NCBI GenBank assembly: GCA_025766275.1
Contig: JAFKAC010000012.1
Coordinates: 1,178,001 to 1,242,000, forward strand
Length of the DNA stretch: 64,000 bases
From: Lactarius indigo
Taxonomy: Eukaryota > Basidiomycota > Agaricomycetes > Russulales > Russulaceae
Reading direction: 5' to 3'
The translations under genes and the position numbers were made by a program. A model generated the notes under the pieces. That model saw only the letters and a list, made by a program, of their open reading frames with translations. It was not told the origin of the DNA and searched no databases. Positions 14,629 through 25,923 of the stretch are shown piece by piece (the first letter of the stretch is position 1; every line of letters begins with the position of its first letter).

Positions 14629-15306
14629 CTAGTCGTCATGGCTGCTGTTTAATGCAATCTCCATCTCATTCATGTCCCCACTCTCACCCGCGTGCGACGA
14701 GAAGACCTCGCTACCAGAAGCGAGAGAGTCTATCAGCAGAGCAAGGCGTGATTTGGTCATGCTCGGTTCCTTGAGGACGGCATAGTGGGCAACAGGGAAA
14801 ACATAGAAGGGTGCACCAGAAAGATGCCGCACCTTGCGAATTCGCTCAAGATCATCACTGAACGCGTCTGCCACGGACGCCATCCAAAATTGTCGAAATC
14901 GGTTGCGCAGAGCCTGCTCTTCTTCGGCTCGACTACTGGACCCCTCTGGAGGTAAGAATGGTGGCAGGTCGACAGGCGGTGGAGAAGGAGAAGGAGATCG
15001 AGCCTTGGCGCGCTCGGAGCCCTGTATTTTCACGAAGGGGATCTGAGATACAGCTGGTAGTGCATTAGACTCGTGAAGTGCATCGTCTTCCGAATCCGAT
15101 GATGAAGGCGAAGATGAAGATGAGGACGAGGACGAGGATGGCCCCTCTGCTGAAGACGGCGTAGCTTGTTTTTTGAGGGGCGCCTTTTTGACTGGTGTCG
15201 CATCTGATGAGGAATCTGAGGACGATGATGAAGACGAGGAGGAGGCCAAGCGCCGCTTGCGCTTTCGAGTACGCCTTCGTGGTACCGTTGGTTTAGTCGT
15301 AGGCAT
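14629..15306 (-). CDS. RSA3: ribosome assembly protein 3 (RSA3)
   Basis: Rsa3 is a small nucleolar factor acting on early pre-60S particles with Dbp6. The N-terminus is very basic (RRRTRKRKRR) and is followed by long serine runs and acidic stretches. The conserved C-terminal domain reads FRQFWMASVADAFSDDLERIRK, interrupted by a 63-nt GT-AG intron (about 14773-14835), then EPSMTKSRLALLIDSLASG. The intron is a multiple of three without a stop, so retention would insert 21 residues. M 15306 starts the basic motif directly and is preferred. An in-frame ATG at 15381 exists but would leave only 6 bp to the cyclin C start. The gene is head to head with cyclin C. Confidence 0.82.
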   Translation of the reverse strand: MPTTKPTVPRRRTRKRKRRLASSSSSSSSSDSSSDATPVKKAPLKKQATPSSAEGPSSSSSSSSSSPSSSDSEDDALHESNALPAVSQIPFVKIQGSERAKARSPSPSPPPVDLPPFLPPEGSSSRAEEEQALRNRFRQFWMASVADAFSDDLERIRKVRHLSGAPFYVFPVAHYAVLKEPSMTKSRLALLIDSLASGSEVFSSHAGESGDMNEMEIALNSSHDD

Positions 15307-15387
15307 ATCGTGTGGTGGTAGATCGAGGGCGTCAAACACCAAACGCCGCGGTCCACCTTTGTCCGCTTTCCGCATCGTCATGCTTCG

Positions 15388-16736
15388 ATGGCCACCGACT
15401 TCTGGGCAAGCTCACACAAGTATGGTTCCTGCATCTATTACTCGAACTTCGGATAACAAACACACTTCGTAGCAAACGTTGGATTGTAGATCGTGCTACA
15501 CTCAAGCAGGCGCGTGCCGAGGATCTCCAATATGTCCACTCTCCAGATCACATCGACTTGCTGAACATTTATTTCGCGAATCGTGCGCCGCCCTAACTCA
15601 CCCTGCGAACGGATGCTTACGCACGGTGGCAGTCATTGGGATGTTGGGAAAACGCTTATCCCTACGGCAGAGGGTCATTGCGACCGCGACGGTCTTTTTC
15701 AGGCGGTTCTACGTCAAAAACCTGTACTTGCGAGACGGACCCTTTCATTGTGATAGCCGCCTGCTGCTACGTCGCCTGCAAAGGCAGAGGAATCGCCGGT
15801 CCACATAAAGAACGTCGTCTCCGAATCGCGCATCATGTTCAGCCGTGCGTGGTGTCTGCCTCTTATCTCCACATACACTAACTCAACTGCACGAGTAGAG
15901 GAGGGTTACGGCGTCAAGAATTTTCCCTCTGACAACTCGAAACTCGCGGAAATGGAGTTCTATCTCGTGAGCGACCTCGAGTGTGATCTAGTCGTGTTCC
16001 ATCCATACCGCACGCTCCTTACTCTATGCGGGAGAGAGTCGGCCAGTGCAGTCGACACCGAAGCAGGGGAAGTCGGCGTCGGAATCGACAGCGGTCCACG
16101 ATACTGGGGTACCGGCGAGGGGAGACTTGAGCTCGAGGAAGGGCCGCTGCAGACCTGCATGGTACGTTCCGCACACCGCGCCCCTCTACAAACAGAGACC
16201 CTAAACGCGTCATCGTGGGCAGGTTCATCATCAACGACACGTACCGCTCGGAGATCTGTCTCCTCTACCCGCCGCACATGATCGCCATCGCTGCGATCTA
16301 CCTCACGCTCGTGCTGAACGACAAGACGCGCGAGGCGATCCAGGCGCAAGGCGCGCCCGTGCCCCCTCCGCGGCGCTCCTCGCGCACGACCTCCGGCAGT
16401 GCGCACCGCAAGTCGGCGCCCTGCGCCGCAGCAGGACTTTGTCGGCTTCATGGCGGGCCTTCACGTGTCCTTGCCCACCGTCGCGATGATCGCACAGGAG
16501 ATCCTGTCGCTCTATACGCTCTGGGGGACGCTACTTCCGATACACCGCCCGAGTCTGGGCTCGGTGGGAGCAGCGCGGGTGAAAGCAGCGGCGGGGACGA
16601 CGTCGTCACGCCAGCTTTCTTGACCCAGTTGTTGTTGCGCATGCGTGAGGCACGGCTCGCGGACCTTGCGCATCCTGCGAGCGGCCAACCCGTGGCCGTG
16701 AACAAGAGACTTGAGAGAACACAGGCCGCTGGTTGA
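15388..16736 (+). CDS. SSN8: cyclin C (SSN8/SRB11), with several frame breaks
   Basis: Cyclin C partners Cdk8 in the Mediator kinase module. Exon 1 starts MATDFWASSH at 15388, then a GT-AG intron leads to RWIVDRATLKQARAEDLQYV. Later parts read LSLRQRVIATATVFFRRFY, CETDPFIVIAACCYVA, KAEESPVHIKNVVSESR, YGVKNFPSDNSKLAEMEFYLV, FIINDTYRSEICLLYPPHM and the C-terminus VVTPAFLTQLLLRMREARL ending at 16736. All cyclin-box blocks are present and well conserved, but they change frame inside exons. Removing single T bases near 15723-15729, at 15777, at 16156 and near 16422 restores the expected protein, and one further shift is needed at about 16520-16590. Nothing else looks decayed. Assembly insertions or a young pseudogene are likeliest. 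Confidence 0.82.
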
Positions 16737-16926
16737 CTTGATCGCACTGCGCTTAGTACACCTACCGTCTCCACCGATTTACATAGGTCATGTATACTGG
16801 TGGGCTCTCACTCATTCAATAAAAATAGTTCTTTCCAATGGATATACGGAGTAGCAGACAAAATGAGTACATATACCAGGTCAGAAGCACCCACGGCCCG
16901 TATCGTTCGCAAATTCCCTGACGATT

Positions 16927-18278
16927 TCAGCGACGTGGGTGATCCTCAAAGTCAGCAAATGGATCATCTGCGGTCTTCACTGGGTCGAGATCCTTTTTGT
17001 CATTCTCGTCGCCACCATACGCTGGCAGACTCCTGTCGAAAGGAGGCGGGGGGCCGGGAGGCGGAGCATAGGATTGATTGTATTCCACTTCGGGTAGATC
17101 TAGAGTGCTAGGGCCTGCACCATACGCAGGAGCGTATGACGCGGGAAGGCGCTCACGTTTAGCGCCAGAGACGAGGGCTGACTCTTGCTGAGCATAAGAG
17201 AAGGCGACAACGGCGAATAAGGACATGAGGGCTGTGAAAAACGGTTAGGATACCTATGGAGTGACGATGTTGGCAGAAGCTACGCACCGATCTCGCCAAT
17301 GAGCCAGGCTATCTCCGAGAAAGAGTCGTGATTCCAAGCTCTCTTGCAGACTGAAAACGGAGTGAGCTATGGCTTTGACAGCGACATACACCGAAAGTGA
17401 CGAACATTTGGAAGCCTCATCTTTTGTGAGGTGGTCCTTGGGATCTGCGGACCAGATACCCCATCGGAAAACCACGTCTGAGCCTTGGGCGAGAGCAGTA
17501 CATTCGTTAATCAGGTCAGTCTGTATGATAATTATCAGCCAAAGAAACGGTAGTAACACCAAGTATAGACCTTCAGCATAAAGTGGACAATCGTGCGTAA
17601 CAGGCCAGCTGCAATCACGATGACGGTAGCCGCGATGGCCAGGAAAGAGAAGATGCGAATTAAAGCGAGGCGTTTCTGCTCAACGGAGTTAACAGGAGAC
17701 AACCGCTTTTAATAGATGGACATACGGTAGCAGCTGCGACGATGCCGAACATGAATATGGCCCAAGTTCCCATATACAATGAGCCAAGCACGATTGCGAA
17801 CGTGGCAAGCCTCTTCTCGTGCTCTGGCAAGCAAAAGCTCAAAGGCGCCTCATCGAAAGGAAGTAAACAGGGACTTACGCGCCCGATCTGTATGGAGCTC
17901 TTGGAAGAGCGAGATCTGATCAAGGTATCCATCAATCGCACGTTCCTCACCAGAATGCCAAGGCGCCCGCTCACCGCACTTCGGTCGCAGAAATACGCCA
18001 AGTATGGTGAGCTTCTCATGCGATATAAAATACATGAATGTCTTACGACATAAGGGTCCAGGTGGCCCCAAGACTTGCGACTGTATGCGACAGGTATTGA
18101 CCTGAGAGACAGGTATTACAAGCCAGCGGGTGAACGTACGTGGAAGAACGGCCGATCGTAGACTTTTTTTCGTCACCTCGGTTCACATACGCATATGGGG
18201 CCGGATGGTCTACGAAAGTATCTTGGAATCCTCACGAAGTCTGGTGAAGGGGTTAGGCTCACCTGCCGCGTCGCTCAT
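16927..18278 (-). CDS. multi-pass membrane protein, family not recognised
   Basis: About eight exons assemble into a protein of roughly 330 residues. The N-terminus reads MSDAADTFVDHPAPYAYVNR, which requires a 41-nt first intron. A soluble segment (SWGHLDPYV, GEERAIDGYLDQISLFQELH) precedes helices LATFAIVLGSLYMGTWAIFM, FSFLAIAATVIVIAAGLL and EIALMSLFAVVAFSYA. Between helices 2 and 3 lies a loop with Cys residues and a WNHD motif, giving a tetraspanin-like arrangement. The tail is Pro-rich with repeated APPP/YAP elements and ends DDPFADFEDHPRR at 16927. Such tails often bind adaptor proteins, but no function is claimed. It may belong to a basidiomycete-specific membrane family. Exon joins are plausible; the family name is unknown. 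Confidence 0.6.
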
Positions 18279-19649
18279 GGTGTGGGAGGGTGATGTCTCA
18301 AGAGTTAGGAGTTGTACGGCTGTGATCAGTGGACGTAGAACTATATAAACAACAGCGGTGGCACTAGGGGTCTTTCGGTGATGAAGCGATGAAAGGTCAG
18401 TGCGCGTTGCACAGATTATTGTTGATGGTCGTGGATTGTGAATCGAAGTGGGAAGTCTACGAGGCGCCCATCGGTGGACTACATCTACCTCGCCTCAAAC
18501 ACGATGTCATCAGTCTCACACAGCGCGATAATTTAGCTATTGGTCAACATGGCCCATATATTGATGTCCCAGCGCCTTGTGTCTGTGCCATCGCCATCTG
18601 GAGGTCTTTGGGTGCGGTGCAGCGAGTCCATTTATAACTTCGGCAGCTGCCCTTCACAATCGGCCAAATTTGGTGGACAATGTCCTGGAGTTCACAAGGT
18701 GCCACTACTATTTCTCCAGACTGACCGTCCCCATCACGACCTTGCCTTCGTGACACCATATCAGTGGCACTGCGGCAGAAGAGAAAGTACAGTATGCACC
18801 CTCAGGAGCGCTCTAACCTACGTAACGTAACGACGCCGACGCCGACGCCGGAAGACGATGACGTTCAAGTCGAAATCCCAAAAAGTATATTTAATCATCG
18901 CAGAATTACTACGGCCTTACAGAGGATTCACAGGAAAGTGGTGCCCTTATTCAAGCCTTGACAGGCTCCACGGTGTCCGCCCGCCCTGTACGTCAGATAT
19001 TATATTCATCTATGCCGTCAGGCTATCGCCATGGCGAGTAGATATCCCCATCCCATTCTCAGTGGTTCTAGCGCCAGCTTTCGTGAAGCAGCGAAGCTAG
19101 CTAGCTCTGGTGGCTAAAAAATAGTGTTTGGTGACCTGGTCTTGGTTCTTTACCCTTGCTTGGCTTCGATTACGGTCGACCATGCAATGCGACTGTGCCT
19201 TCTACGGTGACTGATAACGCCGTGGGCTATTGAAAGGTTTTGTGTGTGCGCCTGTCATTCACAGTTGTGTCGGCGTTGAATTAATTTGATGCGCTGGCAT
19301 CAGGAACCACGCTAACTAGGAATTCGGGGGGGAACGGGTGGCGGACACGGGTGGCGGACACAAATGAGACCAAGGCAAAAAAAACTATGCTATATTGAGT
19401 TGCAAGTGAAGTCTCTAGGAGGAACGAAGGTGTGCGATATTGGTATAGTGAGTGAGTGTAAGTCGATGATGTGAACCTCGGAGCACATCCAGTGTAGCAG
19501 CGGAGTCTTGTTCCGTTTTCATCTTGGGGGATACAGCCCAGGTACGTGGAAAGGCACGAACGCGAATCAAGAAAAAAAATACAGATAAAAAATAGGACAA
19601 ACGGTGACCCCATAGAAAATATCGGTGATCGAGAATGAAATTACACCAA
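18279..19649. other. long gap without a recognisable gene
   Basis: No open frame in this 1.4 kb shows a domain or a consistent exon chain. Small repeats are visible: a (GACGCC) run near 18838-18850 and a direct duplication of GGGTGGCGGACAC near 19336-19362. A TATATAAA lies at about 18342. The stretch could hold a non-coding transcript, but nothing supports one. Confidence 0.3.
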
Positions 19650-20233
19650 TCAAAGCATGAGAGCTGTCAATCCCAGGGCAGCAACGCCACCAACAATATT
19701 GACTGCATTTGAGGCAGCACTATTGGAGTTTGACGAGGTGCTAGCAGACGGACTGGGGCTGGATGAAGAAGAAGAGGTGGTGGATGAAGGGTTGGTAGCT
19801 GGAGATGTTGCTGTTGATGAAGCCGGCGGGATAGAGGAGGTCAGAGTGACGCCCTAAATCAGTCGTGTCAGCAACACTTTCATCCATCGATAGGATCGAA
19901 GGAAGGACATACCGCTGCGGCACATGACTGCCGGGCAATGCTCTCAGACGTTTCGAGGTCATTGCCAGTGCATTTGGCCTCAAAGCACTGGGTCGTAGAA
20001 ATGATGAAGGCGCTATTTTTGCACAAGCACTCGATCTCTCCGACCAGGCAGCTGCCGAGATCAGCGACTTCCAAACAGTCCTGTGCACATTCTACGAAGG
20101 CGTGTCAGGGAGGAAGAAAATGGAAGCAGGCGCAGTACATACGTGGGTAGGGATTCTGGCGAGGAGAAAGTAGGTAGGATCCAGAAACTGCAGACGCAGC
20201 AGCAGCAATGAAGAGACCAAGGAAGGCGCGCAT
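19650..20233 (-). CDS. CFEM-domain GPI-anchored cell-surface protein
   Basis: The protein of about 160 residues starts MRAFLGLFIAAAASAVSG, a clear signal peptide. The mature part holds eight cysteines in CFEM spacing: QCAQDCLEVADLGSCL, EIECLCKN, TTQCFEAKC and RQSCAAA. CFEM proteins are extracellular and several bind haem or act at the host or wall interface. The C-terminal half is a Ser/Thr/Pro linker followed by NAVNIVGGVAALGLTALML, a GPI-attachment signal that ends at the stop 19650-19652. Two GT-AG introns (about 20093-20144 and 19855-19911) are needed; the first falls just before the first CFEM cysteine. The haem-ligating Asp of the family is plausibly in the EVADLGSC segment. Function in this species is unknown. 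Confidence 0.85.
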
Positions 20234-20783
20234 GGTGGACTGTGGTTATTGGGGCGGGGTAAGAAACGTTTGATGAGAAGCAAGGGCTAAGGCAGGAGGC
20301 GGCTGGGAGAAAAGCTTGAAACGAACGGTGATTTTATACATGAGCGCGAGGATAGCATGGGGAAAAGAAGTTTCCGACATATCACAGGAAAGGTACGGCG
20401 ACCGTGTGCTTGCGGGTCCGCCAGGGACATTACCTGAAGAGGCGAAGAGCGTCTAGAATATTGACACCTCAAAAATCAAGGGATCCCGACCCTGCCCTAG
20501 CCAGTGAAGCCAGGCTAGTAAATTGATATTCGCTAACACCAGTCGGCGAACCAATCAGGCCTAGCGGTGAAAGGAGTGCACCGTCGAGGATACAAAGGGA
20601 TTGCCTTTACAGGAAACAAACAAAAACGCAGAACAATAAGCATTCCGTATTTGGTATCTACCCTTCCCTTCGGTGTTCGCCGCGATGAACTGTCAAGTTC
20701 TGACTCAGCCACTCGAACCTAATTGGAAACAGACACTCGTACAGACTCCGTTCTGATAAGTGTCAAAGTCATCCAAAGCAACT
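20234..20783. promoter_or_regulatory. divergent promoter region, CFEM gene and eL31
   Basis: This 0.55 kb separates the CFEM start (-) from the eL31 start (+) and carries no gene of its own. No specific operator was recognised. Confidence 0.35.
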
Positions 20784-21394
20784 ATGGTCGTAAGTGTTCA
20801 AGTATTCTCGATTCCTCGTAGGCTCATGTCTCTATTTTGACACTGGGGTACCAAGAAAAACACCAAGGTATTCAGCTTTTGTCTATTCTTGCACTCAGCG
20901 GCACCACTCACCCCACCGCACAGGGAAAAACACGGTCCGCACTTCAGGACGTCGTGACACGCGAATTCACCATACACCTCCACAAGTATGTGCACGGCCG
21001 TTCGTTCAAGAAGCGTGCCCCCACCGCGGTGAAATCTGTCGTTGCCTTTGCCCAAAAGGAAATGGGTACCAGTGATGTGCGGATCGACCCAAAGCTCAAC
21101 CAAGCCCTTTGGGCGCGTGGAATCAAGAGCGTTCCCCACAGAATTCGTGTTAAACTTGAACGTGAGTCACTCGCTCGGCTTCCATCTCCATTGCGAATGT
21201 CTCTTGCCGACGCCACACTACACAGGGAAACGTAATGACGAGGAGAACGCTAAGGAGAAGCTCTACACCTACGCAACACACGTCCCGACGGCATCATTTA
21301 AGGTAGGGCTTTCAGCGTCCTTGTTCTTCGGAATACCGGTAGTGATACAACAAACTCGCAGGGTCTTGGGACAGTGACCGTAGACGCGGAATGA
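20784..21394 (+). CDS. RPL31: 60S ribosomal protein L31 (eL31)
   Basis: eL31 sits near the exit of the 60S peptide tunnel. A six-base first exon (ATGGTC) splices to a mini-exon AAAAACACCAAG at about 20865-20876, then to [21 protein letters not shown]. Later parts read [52 protein letters not shown] and the last exon [10 protein letters not shown] with a stop at 21392-21394. The total is about 118 residues, the normal length. Five exons with the first intron right after the start are typical of fungal ribosomal protein genes. The tiny second exon is supported because it alone joins both neighbours in frame with an AG acceptor. Confidence 0.92.
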
Positions 21395-21763
21395 ATTCCC
21401 GGTGGCCGGTTATTCCCTCATATGTCCGTTGTATACGACCTGTATGTCTTGTCGAAAAAAAAAAAACATAACCTCGCACTCTCGCCCCACATGATGTGTC
21501 GCACTTGTTTATAACCGGGCCTGCACAACAAGAGGCTGTCATTCATGAGTAATCCACTGCATGTGGTTCTGATATACCACTTGTTCCTTATGGGGGTATA
21601 ACTTGATGGACAGATCAATAGCCAAATTCTGTTCTGATCTACCCTAATAACCCTACTATGTACAGGTTAAACGGGGGTAAAATATAAGGACCATTACACC
21701 GCTGTGCAGGTAACCCCAGAGAGAATGTACAATGTCTAGATGAAGAATTCTGTCCCAAAGCAA

Positions 21764-23816
21764 TCACGTCGCAAATATGCCAATTATTTTGAACGGCGGG
21801 ACGACGGCGCCTTCCGATCCGAGCAGTATACACTCGACATAGTGTGAACCCCTTGCCACGTTGTGGTCAATCAACTCCAACCTTTGTTTTGGCGTTCAAT
21901 TAGCATGCAGGGTAAAAACGGATAGAAAAGTGCACTCACGTAGCTTCCTCGTCGTCAGTGTCACCTACATTGTCAATAGTGACCTTCCCGGTGTAGTTGT
22001 CGTCTACCCAGCAGTCGATCGAGCTACTACCCTCAGCGCCGAGCATCGAGCGTGGCTCGCGCACATAATAAATACCAATGTCGCCCGCGCCAACCGTGAG
22101 CGGCACGCGGAGGCGGCTCGTCGGAAGCGTGCTGTACCAATAGTGCGACGCGCTGCTCGTCACGGGGACGCTCGTCTGCGGTGGGTGGTGCGCGTTCCAG
22201 CCGGAGCCATAGAACAGCGACGGCGGAAGCGGATTCACCAGGTCATTGGCGGACACGCATGCCGGCGCGATCTCCTCGTACACACGCGGTGACATGTCTG
22301 ATGGTCGAGAGCCGATCCGCGAGGCGGGTACTTGTAGGCCGACGGCGCCATGGCCCGTTGCGGCTCGTGGTCGCGGCGCGTCCGGGTCGGCAGGGGCGGC
22401 CCCAGCCCCAGCGGGAGCAGCACCTTTGCGTGGACCTTTGCCACCGAACAATCCTGTTGCGTCTTTGGGCGGGGTGCCGGCCTGCACACCGAGTGTGTAA
22501 TATATGGGCAAGGCCGCACCGGAGCCCCGGGCGGCACTCCATGCGACGCAAACCTGAGATTGAATGTACGCGATGAGGATGTCGGCGAGGAGGCCATGGC
22601 CGGCAGAATTGGCTAGGATAGGGTCGGCATAATACCGGGAGATGGAGACGGGCGAAGTGATGTAGGACGGGTATAGCGCGGCTTTTGAGCTAGGAATGGC
22701 AGTGCGTGTGAGCGTATAGTAGGGCGTGACGTCAGGGAGATAGTGGGGTACCTGATATGGGGCACATCGTAGAACTGGGAGACGACGCTATGCCAGTGAT
22801 CGGGCCCAGCGAAACCGTTTTGTTCGTGCACTTGAGGTGAGAAGTGGCCGAGGACGACGACGGCGGGCGAGTCAGGCCGCAGAAGGATAGATCGTACGAG
22901 CAACTCAAAATTGTCGAGCGTCTGACGGTCACTAAAACGGATTATCAGCGAACAATCTCAACCGACCGGATGGCGAACGTGACGTACGCCTTGTCATCGG
23001 TATCTAGCTCGAGGATCACGAGATCGGTATAGTCAGGTAGATGATGTGCGCTGCAGAAGGAGAAGTACTCCGAGTTGGTGCGTCGAATTGCGCCGTTGGT
23101 CAGCTCTGAGGCCGGGTGAGGAAAGATGGAGTTCCACCAAGCGAAAAAACGAGAAGGATAGCAGTCTGAAGAGATTGGGTCGTCGCCCGCACCGTGGCAC
23201 GAAGAGACTAGATATCTGTTACAAACGAAGACGACGCTTAACAGGGGACAAGGGGCTCACCAGAACCACCGATCACGCTGATGGTGACAGGTTGGCCGAG
23301 AAGGGCCTTGTGGATGACCTGCTGAACTCTGGCGCCACTGCCCAAGTGAAGCCAGCTCTTCGAAACTGCCAGGGCGCCGTATTTTTCAGCGAGAACATCG
23401 CCTTTGCCAAAGGTGGGACAAAAGGGAAAGGGATTCTGAGAAGCTTCGTCGTCGGCGTCCGAGAGATTGAGATAATTTATCGGGTGCAACCCTGCAGAGT
23501 ACTGTGTAGGGTGGTTGCGCAAGTAGTAGGCAGCGTCGGAGGAGTGGGAAGGGAGAATGAGGCGGGTAAAAAATATCACGGAAAGAAAGAGCGCAAGGAT
23601 GAGCCATATACGATTTGGTAGGCCGAATGTGCGTTGGTTCAGCCGAGATGGCGGTTTGTCTGCTGAGGAGAGGATGGCAGACGGGGGAAGTCCTGGTGTT
23701 GGAGGGGCGATGAAGGCTGAGCTTTTCGCGGTTCGGCGCTGCATGAGCGGCGAAGGGTCAGACTTTGACGGGGGGAAGAGCTGCGAGGGGGGCGGGCTCG
23801 GGGAGGGGGAGGACAT
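21764..23816 (-). CDS. SGNH-hydrolase-like type II membrane protein
   Basis: The protein has a short Ser/Pro-rich cytoplasmic tail and one membrane anchor (IWLILALFLSVIFFTRLIL, about 23560-23615), so the rest is predicted luminal. The N-terminal block reads PVTISVIGGSVSSCHGAGDDP across an intron, a GDSL-like Ser motif. It is followed by CYPSRFFAWWNSIFPHPASEL, DLVILELDTDD, VVVLGHFSPQ and a C-terminal block YADPILANSAGHGLLAD that could supply the catalytic Asp/His. The end reads CILLGSEGAVVPPFKIIGIF with a stop at 21764. SGNH proteins of the secretory pathway often add or remove acyl groups on glycans. It shares a 107-bp promoter with a CAP59-type glycosyltransferase, which fits a joint role in surface polysaccharide. 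M 23816 is preferred over an in-frame ATG at 23891. The exact family name is not certain. Confidence 0.68.
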
Positions 23817-23923
23817 GACGGCGGTCGCCAGTTGAAGAGCAACTAACTCCTCGGGGTGTCCCCGAATTCCGCGTGCCAGCGAGACGCCCACTTTTTATCT
23901 CTTAGTCTCCAACGACCACGGCC

Positions 23924-25643
23924 ATGCAGCCAGCGAGGATATACCGACGCGTACCCACACCCGTCGCCATCCTCTTCGGTATCGTCATCGGCGCACTGCT
24001 CACAAGGCTCATCTCCTTTTCGTATCACTCTGGTTATTCCACCTCATGGCGCGGTAGTGGACACGCGCCTATACACAACTCGCCCCGCCCAACCTCCTCT
24101 CGCCAGGTTCCCCCCACCACCGCACAGCGACGACGCGTTCTGGATATCCTCAGCACACTTTCGCCCCATTACACGCGCGAGTGCACACGAAATCTTAACC
24201 CCTTGTACGTGCAGCAGGCGCGCGAACGATACGCCCCCCTCATTGGCCATAACCCACCTCCGTCCAAATCTTGGCTCTTTGATCTCGGCCTCGGTGGTCT
24301 CGACCCAATCCCCCGCCCGAGCCAGGAAGAGGCGTCGTACTACAGTCACAGGCGCGACCTCTCCGGCGGAGAGCACAAGTACTTCTTTGCCATCAACCTC
24401 TACAACTCCTTCGACGTCATTCCAGACATCTTTGCCACCCTCTTCCGCGTTGCCGCAGTTCTTGGTTACCACAATGTTTTTGTGTCCATCTACGAGAATG
24501 GCTCCACCGACCAGACAAAGGCACTCCTCCGCATTTTTGATGCTCTCGCTCGCTCAGTCGGTCTCCGGGTTACCATCCGCACATCGCAGCGCACACGCGG
24601 CGCGTTCAATCACCGCATCGAGTATCTCGCCGAAGTTCGAAACGCCGCCTTTGTCCCCCTCCATGAGCTGCGAGACGATCAGAACGAGTACTTTGATACC
24701 ATTGTGTTCATGAACGATATCCTTCCATGCATCGATGACCTTCTCGAGTTGATCTTCCAGAGCCGGCTGAATAATGCCGGCATTACCTGCGCCGCAGATT
24801 ACATGTATCACGATGAGCTCGTGCGTCCGTGTTTTTTTCTACCCACGTTTCACAACTAATTTCAAGTGCTTAGGGTGCTCCGGTCTTCTATGATAATTGG
24901 GTCGCGCGAGACATCAACGGTACCGCTCTCGAAAACGCACCTTTTGAGGATATTTTCCACCACAGTACCTCGTCTGTGCGCTTCCAGCAGCACCTGCCCG
25001 TCCAGGTCCAGTCCTGCTGGAACGGCGTCGCCATCCTCGACCCTGCTCCCTTCTACCAACCTAAGCACGTCCGCTTCCGGATGGCACGCATCGCCGAAGG
25101 CGAGTGCTCCGCCAGCGAGTGTTCTCTCATCTGCAACGACTACTGGGAGGCCGGTTACGGACGCATCCTCATGGTGCCGCGCGTAAAGCTCGCCTACGAT
25201 CGGGTACGTATATTATCCCCGTTGTCTGTTGGCCGCACTAACGGATGCGCTGCAGAAAGTTTTCGACATTATTCACCCGCCGCGGCGTAACTTGACGACG
25301 ATTCGCGGCTACGTCCGCCTGGGTGGGCTCCCTGACAACCCACGCACAGATCCCCAAGATCGTTCGTGGTTTGGTCCGCACGACCGCCTCTTCACGGAAG
25401 AGGAAGGTGAACCTATCGACTTTGTGCCTGGTCCCCCTCACGGTACGCACAATCTCATCCTCCCCCCCATTAGTTTTGTTGCTGATCCCACGCGTGCTGC
25501 CCGTAGTGTGGTGTTGGGGCTGGGACGGCGCTGGTGACCTCGACGGTCCTGATGTCGATCCCATCTGGGAAGAGGTGCCAGAGAAGTCAAAATCGGCGCA
25601 CGCTGTCGAGGTTAAGCATGATAGGAGCTTTAAGAATCACTAG
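23924..25643 (+). CDS. GT69 alpha-1,3-mannosyltransferase, CAP59/CMT1 type
   Basis: This is a Golgi-type II glycosyltransferase related to Cryptococcus CAP59 and CMT1, which act in capsule mannan synthesis. The N-terminal anchor reads VAILFGIVIGALLTRLI at residues 13-29. The catalytic region shows KYFFAINLYNSFDVIPDIF, VFVSIYENGSTDQTKALL, DTIVFMNDILPC and ADYMYHDEL. After an intron come FYDNWVARDINGTALENAPFED, VQVQSCWNGVAILDPAPF and CSLICNDYW. The last exon continues with WCWGWDGAGDLDGPDVDPIWE and stops at 25641-25643. Four exons join with canonical sites. It is divergent from the SGNH-like gene. In a non-encapsulated mushroom it probably decorates wall or secreted glycans. The family assignment is firm; the acceptor is unknown. 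Confidence 0.88.
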
Positions 25644-25923
25644 TCGGAGGTGGGGAGCATTCGGGCTTGGGGACGGACCAGTGACGGACCTCAGATCAGA
25701 TGGATACACTAACGGCGCGCTTGAACGCTTTAATGAACCTGACGCTACGAATAATCGAGCCTGCCTCTGCTTCTAGGCAGTGTAAGATACAGTGGTGCAA
25801 TAGTCCCATGCGCAGACGTTCCGTGGTATATAGTGGGCTTCATTTATTAGACAAGTGTGAGAACAATGAGCGAGATACAGTAAGTGCGTTCCCAATGGTG
25901 GTAAGGAAAGGGATGCAGAAAGT

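Noticed and set aside
15723..16430. A fixed CTG insertion motif for all frame breaks
   Set aside because: CTG is common and several break sites cannot be placed to the base, so the motif is not established beyond two sites.
18389..18637. Small frames between 18.4 and 19.1 kb
   Set aside because: They do not chain into exons and show no recognisable motif.
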